Of a DNA stretch of 7,852 bases, positions 1-6,902 are shown one piece after another (position 1 is the first letter of the stretch; every line of letters starts with the position of its first letter). The stretch is from an uncultured Prevotella sp. GTDB lineage: Bacteria > Bacteroidota > Bacteroidia > Bacteroidales > Bacteroidaceae. The position numbers and the translations under genes are program-made. The stretch covers positions 1 through 7,852 of the forward strand of contig CALCUV010000313.1 of assembly GCA_937906765.1 (NCBI GenBank). Direction: 5' to 3'. A model generated the notes under the pieces. The model was not told the origin of the DNA. It did no database searches and was given only the letters and a program-made list of their open reading frames with translations.

Positions 1-2423
1 CCCGCCATTACGCCACACAACCCACTATCGTCAACGAAGCTCGCGCTTACCTCATCCGTTGTTACACTGAGTTGGAATGGTATTACGATGCAGAAGAGGT
101 TGTTAGCCGAATGAAGCGCGACACCATTACGCCCCGTGTGCGCAAAATCGCAAACCTGAGCGAGGCAAACTTGCTCCTGCGCCAAGAACGCTTTGATGAA
201 GCGCTCCCCTACTTACAGAGGGCGGTGAAGGACGCTTCTTCCAACCTTCAAAAGGCACGCCTTTACTTCTTGCTCGGACAAATCATGCAGCATCAAGGGA
301 AAAAGACCGAGGCTTTCAAAGCCTATCAGTCGTGCATCCGTAAGAATCCGCCCTATGAGTTGGCCTTTAATGCCCGTATCCGACAAACGGAAGTTATGAG
401 CGGAGGTGCGGAGACGCAAAAGATGGTGAAGCGCCTCAAGAATATGGCCTCGGAAGACAAGAATAAGGACTATCTGGACCAAATCTATTACGCAATGGGG
501 AATATCCACCTTGCGCAGCGCGATACGACTAACGCCATTGCGGCTTACGAAAAGGGACGTGAGAAATCTACGCGTAATGGCATTGAAAAGGGCATACTCG
601 TGCTCCGCCTTGCCGAACTTTATTGGGAACAAGGGCGATACGACTTGGCACAAACCTGTTACGGCGAAGCCATTGGGTCATTACACAAAGAGCATGACAA
701 GTATGAAGAAGTGAAACGCCGTTCCACCGTGCTCGATGCCTTAGTGCCGTTCACCTCTGCCGTCCACTTGCAAGATAGTTTGCTTTACCTCTCCGTTGCT
801 CCCGAAAAGGTGCGCAACGAAGCCATTGACCGCGTCATTGAAGCGTTAAAGAAAAAGGAGAAAGAGGAACGCGAACTCGCCGCTGACTCTGCCGCAAACG
901 CACGTCTGCAAGAGAGCGGACAAGCTCCCTCTCAGCAAGAGCGCCCCAAGCAACAAACGGGCGCAGATAAGTCATGGTATTTCTACAATACGACTGCCGT
1001 AACCCAGGGTAAGCAAACATTTAAGCGCACTTGGGGAAACCGAAAGTTGGAAGACCATTGGCGTCGTAGCAACCGTACGGTTGTGGAGTTTACAGAGCAT
1101 ACCGATGGCGATGAAGAGGCAAGTGCGGACAGCATTGCGACAGACTCGCTTGCCACGGACTCAGTTGCAGGAGAAAAGGAACTTTCTGATGCCGAGGATC
1201 CGCATAAGCGCGAATACTACATGGCACAAATTCCCTTCACCGACGAACAAAAGGCAGCGGCTCACGCAATTATTCAAGAATCACTCTATGAAGCCGCCCT
1301 CATTGAGAAGGACCGCTTAGAGGATTTCCCACTTGCGGAGCGCACATTCACCCGTCTCTACACCGACTATCCCGAGTTTGAGAAAATGGAAGACGTGTAT
1401 TACCAACTCTTCCTGCTCTACTCCCGATGGGGACGCACCGAGCGCGCAGCAACATTCCGCGACTTGCTCGCCAATAACTATCCCGAAAGCGACATTACGA
1501 AACTCATCACCGCCCCCGACTTTGAATATCTCGCACGCTTCGGCAAGGAGGTAGAAGACTCCTTATACCGCGAAACCTATCTTGCTTACCGCAACCGAGA
1601 TAACGCTACGGTCTGGGCAAATGAGGCCTATGCGAAAGAGAAATTCCCACAGGGCGCCAACCGTCCGAAATTTATCTTCGTAGATATCTTAAGTCGCATC
1701 GCAACTTCGCCCGTTGACACCCTCATTCAGGATTTGCGCCAACTCGTTAAGGATTATCCCGAAAGCGATGTGAGCGCGATGGCAGGAATGATGATTAACG
1801 GACTCGAAAGTGGGCGTACGATTGAAGGAGGTGCCTTAGACATCGGTTCGCTTTGGTCAATGCGCACCCAGCGTGCCGAAGAGCAGGCGGCAAACATCAC
1901 CGAGGGGCAACAACTCCTGGCTGACCGCGAAACGCCCTTCTGTTTCCTCATTGCCTATCCCACAGACTCGCTCGATGCTAACCGTTTGTTGTACAACATT
2001 GCGCATTTCAACTTCACAGTCTTCTTGTCGCGCAAATTAAGCATCACCCAGCAACGCGGAAAAGCATTGACGCAGTTCGTCATAGGCGGTTTCACATCCT
2101 ACGAAGACGCACATGCCTACGCACAACGCATTACCCTCTCGCCAGAACTCACCCAGCAGTTGCAACATGCTCGCACGTTCCTCATTGCAGAGGCAAACCT
2201 CAACCTGTTAGGCACGATGTATAGTTATGATGACTATCAGCAATTCTACGATGAGAACTTCCAACCCCTGGAAGTCAATCCCGAATTACTGCCGAAGGAA
2301 GAAGAACCCCTCCAACGCTATGAAGACGAACTCACTCCCGAAGAATTGGAACGCTTAGAGCAAAAGCGCTCAAAGACAGAGGAAGAAGAGTATTCGGAAG
2401 ACGACGGCGGAGAATGGTATTAA
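1..2423 (+). CDS. SprE/PorW-like TPR protein of the type IX secretion/gliding machinery (5'-truncated)
   Basis: The reading frame is open from the left edge (first whole codon at 3) to TAA at 2421, giving 806 visible residues. The TTG at 72 is internal, because coding continues upstream of it, so the true start and any lipoprotein signal lie outside the window. Visible residues 1-37 are a TPR-like helix pair (NEARAYLIRCYTELEWYYDAE). Clear TPR-type helix pairs follow at about 49-119, 159-228 and 465-497. A Lys/Glu-rich, probably coiled stretch and a Gln-rich linker precede the block WYFYNTTAV...WGNRKLEDHWRRSNR (from residue 325), which I recognise as typical of Bacteroidetes SprE/PorW proteins. 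A Ser/Asp/Thr-rich linker comes next. A compact C-terminal domain (about 645-712) and an acidic tail ending GEWY complete the protein. In the family, SprE/PorW is an outer-membrane lipoprotein needed for type IX secretion, and for gliding where that occurs. Assignment rests on remembered family motifs. A generic TPR envelope protein is the alternative. Confidence 0.72.
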   Translation, partial: RHYATQPTIVNEARAYLIRCYTELEWYYDAEEVVSRMKRDTITPRVRKIANLSEANLLLRQERFDEALPYLQRAVKDASSNLQKARLYFLLGQIMQHQGKKTEAFKAYQSCIRKNPPYELAFNARIRQTEVMSGGAETQKMVKRLKNMASEDKNKDYLDQIYYAMGNIHLAQRDTTNAIAAYEKGREKSTRNGIEKGILVLRLAELYWEQGRYDLAQTCYGEAIGSLHKEHDKYEEVKRRSTVLDALVPFTSAVHLQDSLLYLSVAPEKVRNEAIDRVIEALKKKEKEERELAADSAANARLQESGQAPSQQERPKQQTGADKSWYFYNTTAVTQGKQTFKRTWGNRKLEDHWRRSNRTVVEFTEHTDGDEEASADSIATDSLATDSVAGEKELSDAEDPHKREYYMAQIPFTDEQKAAAHAIIQESLYEAALIEKDRLEDFPLAERTFTRLYTDYPEFEKMEDVYYQLFLLYSRWGRTERAATFRDLLANNYPESDITKLITAPDFEYLARFGKEVEDSLYRETYLAYRNRDNATVWANEAYAKEKFPQGANRPKFIFVDILSRIATSPVDTLIQDLRQLVKDYPESDVSAMAGMMINGLESGRTIEGGALDIGSLWSMRTQRAEEQAANITEGQQLLADRETPFCFLIAYPTDSLDANRLLYNIAHFNFTVFLSRKLSITQQRGKALTQFVIGGFTSYEDAHAYAQRITLSPELTQQLQHARTFLIAEANLNLLGTMYSYDDYQQFYDENFQPLEVNPELLPKEEEPLQRYEDELTPEELERLEQKRSKTEEEEYSEDDGGEWY

Positions 2424-2437
2424 ACAGAGGCACGAAA

Positions 2438-2458
2438 GAAACGGACACCCGCCGTTTC
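2438..2458 (+). other. Hairpin just after the TPR gene stop codon
   Basis: GAAACGG (2438-2444) and CCGTTTC (2452-2458) form a perfect 7-bp stem around a 7-base loop, starting 14 bases after the stop codon. There is no T-run after it, so it is more likely a 3'-UTR stabilising structure, or the first of two hairpins at the transcript end, than a terminator by itself. Confidence 0.4.
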
Positions 2459-2472
2459 AACCACCATAGACG

Positions 2473-2512
2473 GAGGACGCACCCACACAGAAGGGATGCG
2501 TCCTCTTTCATT
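2473..2512 (+). terminator. Probable intrinsic terminator of the SprE/PorW-like gene
   Basis: GAGGACGCA (2473-2481) pairs perfectly with TGCGTCCTC (2497-2505). The inner CCC and GGG extend the stem past one bulged base, leaving an ACACAGAA loop. A T-rich but interrupted tract (TTTCATTTT) follows. Position about 50 bases after the stop and the strong GC stem support termination. The broken T-tract lowers certainty. The RNA arms would also fold on the opposite strand, but no gene converges from the right. Confidence 0.65.
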
Positions 2513-2864
2513 TTCAGGCATAAAACGCAACTATCCGCCCCCATCAACAACCCATTTCCCCCTGAAATTCGCTCCTTCAAAACTCCATCTCTTTTAGCGC
2601 TCCGAATTAGAAACTTCCGACGCACAAAGTGAGACATTGTGCGCCCAATAAGTAACTTTGTTTACACCGTTAAAAATCCACTTTTTCGCCCTACAGATTT
2701 TCCAGTTATTCTCTGAAGCAGCAAAACCAATAAGTGGGAATGATTCACAGGCATTACACCCCAAGAATTAGCGAGTCGAAATATCAAACTGAGCACATTT
2801 TACGCGATTCTACGACTTGTCCACCAATATTTTACTCTGTGTTAATATCTTTTGACAGAAAAAC
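2513..2864. other. Intergenic stretch without a supported gene
   Basis: About 350 bases with no credible coding sequence on either strand. The open frames that cross it overlap the end of the TPR gene and the terminator, and look random. It contains a 7-bp perfect hairpin, CGCACAA (2621-2627) with TTGTGCG (2637-2643), followed at 2653-2660 by TAACTTTG, which matches the Bacteroidetes -7 consensus TAnnTTTG. No TTTG lies at the expected -33 distance. No tRNA-like cloverleaf was seen. Confidence 0.5.
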
Positions 2865-2897
2865 TTTGCCCCTTTCATAGATTTATTCGTATTTTTG
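2865..2897 (+). promoter_or_regulatory. Bacteroidetes-type promoter of the exported TPR gene
   Basis: TTTG at 2865-2868 (-33 element) and TATTTTTG at 2890-2897 (-7 element, consensus TAnnTTTG) are 21 bases apart, within the known range for the Bacteroidetes primary sigma factor. Transcription would begin near 2903-2905, giving a leader of about 65 bases. That leader contains the palindrome CCAATTGG (2916-2923) and a four-codon ATG frame at 2940-2954. This is the best promoter match in the window. Confidence 0.72.
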
Positions 2898-2968
2898 CAG
2901 AGATTAAAGGGTGGTCCAATTGGGAGCACTCTAAAAAACATGCACAACAAATAAAACTCTATACTCCA

Positions 2969-4618
2969 ATGAACAAGAAAATTTATTCTCTTGCGATGAT
3001 GGCGCTTCTTGCTTTTGGTAGCGCTACTCCCCTCGTAGCTCAAGAAACAACTGATGCGGCTGCAGAAGAAGCAGTTGCACAGCCCGAGAAGTACCAGGGA
3101 CTTCAGTTTAACGTACCTGCGCTTGACCCCAAGCACCAGGCAGTTTGTGACGAGTACATGAACATGATGTTCACTGAACCTGAAAAGGCGAACCGTGCGC
3201 TTCAGCGTTTGCTTCGTTCTATTCAGCGTAAGCCCGAAGACCTTGTTGCTGTAGGTCACTACTTTGTTACAAACAGTACTTCAGACATCAGTTACTACGG
3301 TCCTGCTAAGATGTGTTCAGACAAGGTTTATGAAACACCCGCTGCTACTGAAGAGTACGTTCTTATGTTCTGTATGGAAACAGCAATGTTGGGTCGTGAC
3401 TACGGTAATGCAGGTCGTTTCTGCGACGTGCTTCTTAGCCAAAACGAAGCGAACATCGAAGCGCTCAAGTTAAAGGCTCGTATCTACAAGAGTCAGAACC
3501 AACTCGTTGCGATTGAAGCTCTCGAAGCAATCAAGAAGTACGACCCCTCTTACTATCAGGCAGACAAGGAACTCGGTGACATTCACTACGAATTTGCTGA
3601 AAAGTCAGAAGGCACACAAATCATCGCCGACTTGAAGAATGCCAACACATTCTACAAGGATTACTTTGCAAAGGCACCCCAAACCAAGGAAGGCCTTGAA
3701 TATCGAGCTGCTACACGTTATTGCTACTCGCTCTTCACCGTGCAAATGTCAATGCAAAAGGACAATCCCGAAAAGGCAGAACTCATTAAGGAATGTCAGC
3801 GCATCAGTCAGCTTGCGCTCGACCTCAAGCTCGCTCCCGACACAAACCGTGAGAAGGTGCTCAAGGGTTATCAGTTCTTCTGTGACGTAGATGCTGAAAA
3901 TATCGACCAAGCAATGATGTCTTCATCATACGTTGCTAACATGGAATATCCCGATAGTCTTTACACTTACATGGACTATCTCTATGCAGCAAAATATGAA
4001 GAAAGTCTTGACAATAAGGTAGGCGCTATTGATTATTACAAGAAGGGTCTTGCTATCGACTCTACAAAGGCTGTAGGTTTCAAGACGGTTGCAGACCTCT
4101 ATCGTCAAGTTGGTCAAGCGGCTCAGGGTATTGAATACTACGAAAAGTATTTGAAACTCATCGGTAAGGAAAAGAGCCTCGGTGATGACCTTGGTCTTGC
4201 AAACCTTTACTTGGCTGCAAGTAACAAATGCGATAGCACGCAGCTCGAACTCCGTGACCAGTACAAGAATGCAGCAGACGCTATTTACGAAAATATTGCG
4301 AACGAAATGTCTGCGCCTGAAAATGCAGGCAAGTACGACGCTGGTCTCTTCTATATGCCTTGGTTCTATCGCGCTCAGTTGTGGATTACTGACCCTCAGG
4401 CAGCTGAAGAAAAGCCTAAGATGTACTATGAAAAGGCACTCGAACTTATTGGCGAAAATCCCAAACTCAATCGTCAGAAGGAAATTTGTGCGCAATATTT
4501 GATGATTTACTACTTCAAGAACAGCAATGACGATGAATGTTTGAAGTATCTTGAAACAGTCATCATCCTTAATCCAAACAACCGCGTAGCAAATCAGATT
4601 ATGCAATTCTTGATGTAA
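2969..4618 (+). CDS. Exported tetratricopeptide-repeat protein, function unknown
   Basis: 549 residues. I start it at ATG 2969 because this gives a standard Sec signal peptide: a Lys-Lys N-region, a hydrophobic core (residues 6-19), and a likely signal peptidase I site after PLVA (residue 24) followed by QE. The longer frame from 2852 would run through the promoter and put 39 non-signal residues in front. The mature protein is helical and Tyr/Lys/Glu-rich. The clearest TPR pairs are residues 333-366 and 367-400, with weaker repeats around 163-195, 200-232 and 505-538. There is no lipobox Cys, no membrane segment after the signal and no enzymatic motif, so a soluble periplasmic scaffold or assembly factor is the likeliest role (inference). 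It contains ten cysteines, many for an exported protein of this phylum. It has its own promoter and terminator, so its neighbours say little about its job. I do not recognise a named family. Confidence 0.85.
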   Translation: MNKKIYSLAMMALLAFGSATPLVAQETTDAAAEEAVAQPEKYQGLQFNVPALDPKHQAVCDEYMNMMFTEPEKANRALQRLLRSIQRKPEDLVAVGHYFVTNSTSDISYYGPAKMCSDKVYETPAATEEYVLMFCMETAMLGRDYGNAGRFCDVLLSQNEANIEALKLKARIYKSQNQLVAIEALEAIKKYDPSYYQADKELGDIHYEFAEKSEGTQIIADLKNANTFYKDYFAKAPQTKEGLEYRAATRYCYSLFTVQMSMQKDNPEKAELIKECQRISQLALDLKLAPDTNREKVLKGYQFFCDVDAENIDQAMMSSSYVANMEYPDSLYTYMDYLYAAKYEESLDNKVGAIDYYKKGLAIDSTKAVGFKTVADLYRQVGQAAQGIEYYEKYLKLIGKEKSLGDDLGLANLYLAASNKCDSTQLELRDQYKNAADAIYENIANEMSAPENAGKYDAGLFYMPWFYRAQLWITDPQAAEEKPKMYYEKALELIGENPKLNRQKEICAQYLMIYYFKNSNDDECLKYLETVIILNPNNRVANQIMQFLM

Positions 4619-4648
4619 TCAAATTCATGCACTGAAGGTAATACACGT

Positions 4649-4693
4649 AACGGGTAGGCAAACCATTGAAACGTTTGCCTACCCGTTTTGTTT
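4649..4693 (+). terminator. Strong intrinsic terminator after the exported TPR gene
   Basis: AACGGGTAGGCAAAC (4649-4663) and GTTTGCCTACCCGTT (4673-4687) form a perfect 15-bp stem with a 9-base loop (CATTGAAAC). A T-rich tail (TTTTGTTTG) overlaps the end of the stem. It lies 30 bases after the stop codon. It is nearly symmetric, with AA on the left of the stem, but no gene reads in from the right, so it serves the + strand gene. Confidence 0.92.
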
Positions 4694-4708
4694 GTATCCC
4701 CCGCCACT

Positions 4709-4750
4709 ATTTATATTATAGAGGAGCACCATTTATATATATAAAGGAGG
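4709..4750. repeat. Imperfect A/T-rich direct repeat with internal palindrome
   Basis: Two similar units lie four bases apart: ATTTATATTATAGAGGAG (4709-4726) and ATTTATATATATAAAGGAGG (4731-4750). The second contains the perfect 14-bp palindrome TTTATATATATAAA (4732-4745). Both end in a GGAG motif. The element lies between the terminator and the transporter promoter, about 165 bases ahead of the latter. It could be a protein-binding site or a chance low-complexity tract. No function is assigned. Confidence 0.45.
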
Positions 4751-4913
4751 GGATGCGAAATCTAATTTTTTAAATCCGCCAAAGACGCGTTTAACGAACT
4801 CGCTCTGTGCGTTTTGACACTCCGACTTGCACAAATCCTACCTATCTATAAGGAATATAGAGGAATTTCCAAAAAATACGCGCAATAGTAAGGCGCTTAA
4901 AAAGAAATTAACG

Positions 4914-4921
4914 TAATTTTG
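4914..4921 (+). promoter_or_regulatory. Probable -7 promoter element of the transporter gene
   Basis: TAATTTTG matches the Bacteroidetes -7 consensus TAnnTTTG and lies 37 bases before the ATG at 4959. Transcription would start near 4928, leaving a leader of about 30 bases. No good TTTG is found 19-23 bases upstream, so the -33 element is weak or absent. The rest of the 340-base gap holds only the preceding terminator and the A/T-rich repeat. Confidence 0.55.
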
Positions 4922-4958
4922 CAAAAGAAATATTCACCTCTTAATCTTATATTAAGCC

Positions 4959-6716
4959 ATGGATTGGTTAGTTAACATTCTTACGAACTTGACTTCGGGC
5001 ACTTATATTGCTCACTTGGTCATCGCCTACGCACTCGCAATCTCCTTGGGTGTGAAATTGGGCAAAATTAAGTTTGGCGGCATCGCCTTAGGTGTAACAT
5101 TCGTGCTCTTCGTAGGCATCCTCGTAGGACACATCAGCAACACCTATTTCGGCATTGACTACAAAGCTGCAACAGGCGACACTATGGCCGGAACTCCTCA
5201 GATTATCAAGTTCGTGATGGAGTTAGGGTTGATTCTCTTCGTATATTGCATTGGTTTGCAAGTAGGTCCGAGTTTCTTCGCTACCTTTAAATCGGGCGGT
5301 TTAAAGATGAACATGCTCGCAGTTGGCATTGTTATGCTCAACATTGCGATGGTATTCGCACTCTATTTCTTGTTCTTCAACAATGGTGAGATTACCGACT
5401 TCCCCATGCTCGTAGGTGTGCTCTTCGGTGCCGTAACTAACACTCCAGGTCTTGGTGCAGCGACGACTACAGTTAACACATTGGCGGCAGAACAAAGTTG
5501 GGGCGTAATTCCTGATATTGCCAGCGGTTATGCTTGTGCTTATCCTCTCGGTGTAGTAGGTATTATCCTCGCTACAATTGCAATCCGCTACATCTGTAAG
5601 GTTGACCTTAACAAGGAACGCGAACAACTTCGCAAGGAAGTGGAAAGTAATCCTCACGCTACGCCCAAACACCTTGTGATCAAGGTGACAAACTATGCCG
5701 TAATCAACAAGACGTTGGAAGAGCTCCGCAACTTTTTGAACCGTGAATTCATTGTTTCAAGAATTATTAAGAACGGAGAATTAATCATCCCCAACCGCGA
5801 AACGAGATTAGAAATTGGCGATGAAATCCACCTCGTTTGTACTGAAACTGAGGCTCAAGCAATGACAGAACTTATTGGTGAACTTGTTCCTGGTAAGACT
5901 TGGAATGCAGACACAGATAAGAGAAATTACGTATCTCGCCGTCTTATTGTAACGAAGGAGGCTATGAATGGTAAGACATTCGGTCAGCTCCACTTCTCAT
6001 CAGTATATGGTGTGAACGTAACACGCGTAACTCGTAACGGCATGGACCTCTTTGCAAACCGCAACCTTCGCCTTCAGGTGGGCGACCGTCTTTTGGTTAC
6101 AGGTTCTGAAGAAAACGTAGAACGCCTTTCTCGTGTCGTTGGTGCAAACGTTAAACATCTTGACCATCCTAACGTAGGAGCCATCTTCTTCGGTATTATG
6201 GCGGGTATCATTCTCGGTCAAATGCCCATTCCTCTCCCTGGTATTGACGTTCCTGTGAAATTGGGTTACGCTGGTGGTCCTCTTATTGTTGCGATTCTCG
6301 TAGGTGCATTTGGTTATCGTTATAAGATTGCGTCTTACATGACTACCTCTGCCAACCTTATGCTCCGCGAAGTTGGTCTTATCCTCTTCTTGGCGAGCGT
6401 AGGTCTTCAAGCAGGTGCAACTTTCTGGCAAACAATCGTTGCTGGTGGTTACAATTATGTTTGGGCAGGTTTCTTAATCACAACTGTGCCTATCTTGATT
6501 ATCGGTCTTATCGGTCGCCTCAAGATGAAGTTAAACTACTTCACATTGATGGGTCTTATCGCCGGTTCTAACACCGACCCCCCTGCACTCGCATTTGCAA
6601 ACCAAACGGCTGTAGGCAGTGATGCTCCCGCCGTAGGTTATTCTACAGTTTACCCCCTCACAATGTTCTTGCGTATTCTTACTGCGCAGCTTGTGTTGCT
6701 CTTCTTTATGGGTTAA
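4959..6716 (+). CDS. AspT/YidE/YbjL-type transporter with two TrkA_C domains
   Basis: 585 residues, about the usual length for this family. Two homologous membrane halves (about 15-210 and 404-583) flank two cytoplasmic RCK_C/TrkA_C domains (about 236-308 and 322-396). The duplication is visible directly: ELGLILFVYCIGLQVG (88-103) matches EVGLILFLASVGLQAG (471-486), GAVTNTPGLGA (158-168) matches GSNTDPPALAF (536-546), and YACAYPL (191-197) matches YSTVYPL (561-567). Both RCK_C units end with an L-x-[IV]-G-D-x-[IL]-x-[LV] strand (284-293, 371-380). The family includes the aspartate:alanine exchanger AspT and the uncharacterised YidE and YbjL proteins. It sits in the inner membrane, and its RCK_C domains may sense a ligand. 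The substrate cannot be told from sequence; dicarboxylates or amino acids are possible by analogy. ATG 4959 gives a short N-terminus just before the first helix. The gene appears monocistronic. Confidence 0.9.
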   Translation: MDWLVNILTNLTSGTYIAHLVIAYALAISLGVKLGKIKFGGIALGVTFVLFVGILVGHISNTYFGIDYKAATGDTMAGTPQIIKFVMELGLILFVYCIGLQVGPSFFATFKSGGLKMNMLAVGIVMLNIAMVFALYFLFFNNGEITDFPMLVGVLFGAVTNTPGLGAATTTVNTLAAEQSWGVIPDIASGYACAYPLGVVGIILATIAIRYICKVDLNKEREQLRKEVESNPHATPKHLVIKVTNYAVINKTLEELRNFLNREFIVSRIIKNGELIIPNRETRLEIGDEIHLVCTETEAQAMTELIGELVPGKTWNADTDKRNYVSRRLIVTKEAMNGKTFGQLHFSSVYGVNVTRVTRNGMDLFANRNLRLQVGDRLLVTGSEENVERLSRVVGANVKHLDHPNVGAIFFGIMAGIILGQMPIPLPGIDVPVKLGYAGGPLIVAILVGAFGYRYKIASYMTTSANLMLREVGLILFLASVGLQAGATFWQTIVAGGYNYVWAGFLITTVPILIIGLIGRLKMKLNYFTLMGLIAGSNTDPPALAFANQTAVGSDAPAVGYSTVYPLTMFLRILTAQLVLLFFMG

Positions 6717-6734
6717 ACATAACGACTTATTAAT

Positions 6735-6797
6735 GATTGCTGTTCGGAAACGGCTCTCAGAAATGAGAGAGATACTTCCGGATGGCAATCTTTTTTT
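6735..6797 (+). terminator. Three-tier hairpin terminator after the transporter gene
   Basis: Three nested perfect stems are separated by internal loops: GATTGC (6735-6740) with GCAATC (6785-6790), CGGAA (6745-6749) with TTCCG (6776-6780), and CTCTCA (6754-6759) with TGAGAG (6764-6769). The apex is a GAAA tetraloop. Seven T residues (6791-6797) follow immediately. It begins 18 bases after the stop codon, so it is a confident intrinsic terminator with an unusually long, jointed stem. Confidence 0.87.
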
Positions 6798-6863
6798 GTA
6801 CCCTTAGCCTAAGACGCACCATTATTTTTCACCGTAAGCTTCTTAATAGTCAACAAAAAAAAC

Positions 6864-6871
6864 TAAATTTG
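6864..6871 (+). promoter_or_regulatory. Probable -7 promoter element of thyA
   Basis: TAAATTTG matches TAnnTTTG and lies 31 bases before the thyA ATG. The expected start of transcription is near 6878, leaving a leader of about 25 bases, A-rich and without a Shine-Dalgarno sequence. The region 19-23 bases upstream offers only CTTCTT, so the -33 element is poor. Confidence 0.55.
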
Positions 6872-6902
6872 TAGGCGACAATAATTAAAATACTCCACCG
6901 CT

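Noticed and set aside
2414..2632. Plus-strand open frame of about 70 codons starting at the ATG beside the TPR gene stop
   Set aside because: It runs straight through the two hairpins of the 3' end and gives a basic, low-complexity peptide without known motifs. It is best explained as non-coding.
2332..2637. Minus-strand open frame of about 100 codons across the end of the TPR gene and the terminator
   Set aside because: It overlaps the conserved 3' coding end of the SprE/PorW-like gene and both 3' hairpins, has no promoter or recognisable motif, and has a composition typical of an antisense shadow.
2852..2968. Upstream TTG start for the exported TPR gene
   Set aside because: This extension covers the promoter elements at 2865-2897 and would place 39 residues ahead of a clear signal peptide. 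ATG 2969 is far more likely.
3926..4606. Minus-strand open frame of 226 codons inside the exported TPR gene
   Set aside because: The + strand gene has a signal peptide, TPR repeats, a promoter and a terminator. The antisense frame is a by-product of its codon pattern and shows no protein features of its own.
4746..4771. Six-codon frame (ATG at 4753) after an AAAGGAGGGG motif, as a possible leader peptide
   Set aside because: The purine motif is too close to the ATG for normal initiation, no promoter precedes it at a proper distance, and the peptide (MRNLIF) has no regulatory codon bias.
4814..4852. TTGACA followed by TATAAG as a classical sigma-70 promoter
   Set aside because: The spacing is 27 bases instead of about 17, and Bacteroidetes primary promoters use TTTG/TAnnTTTG. 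The TAATTTTG at 4914 fits better.
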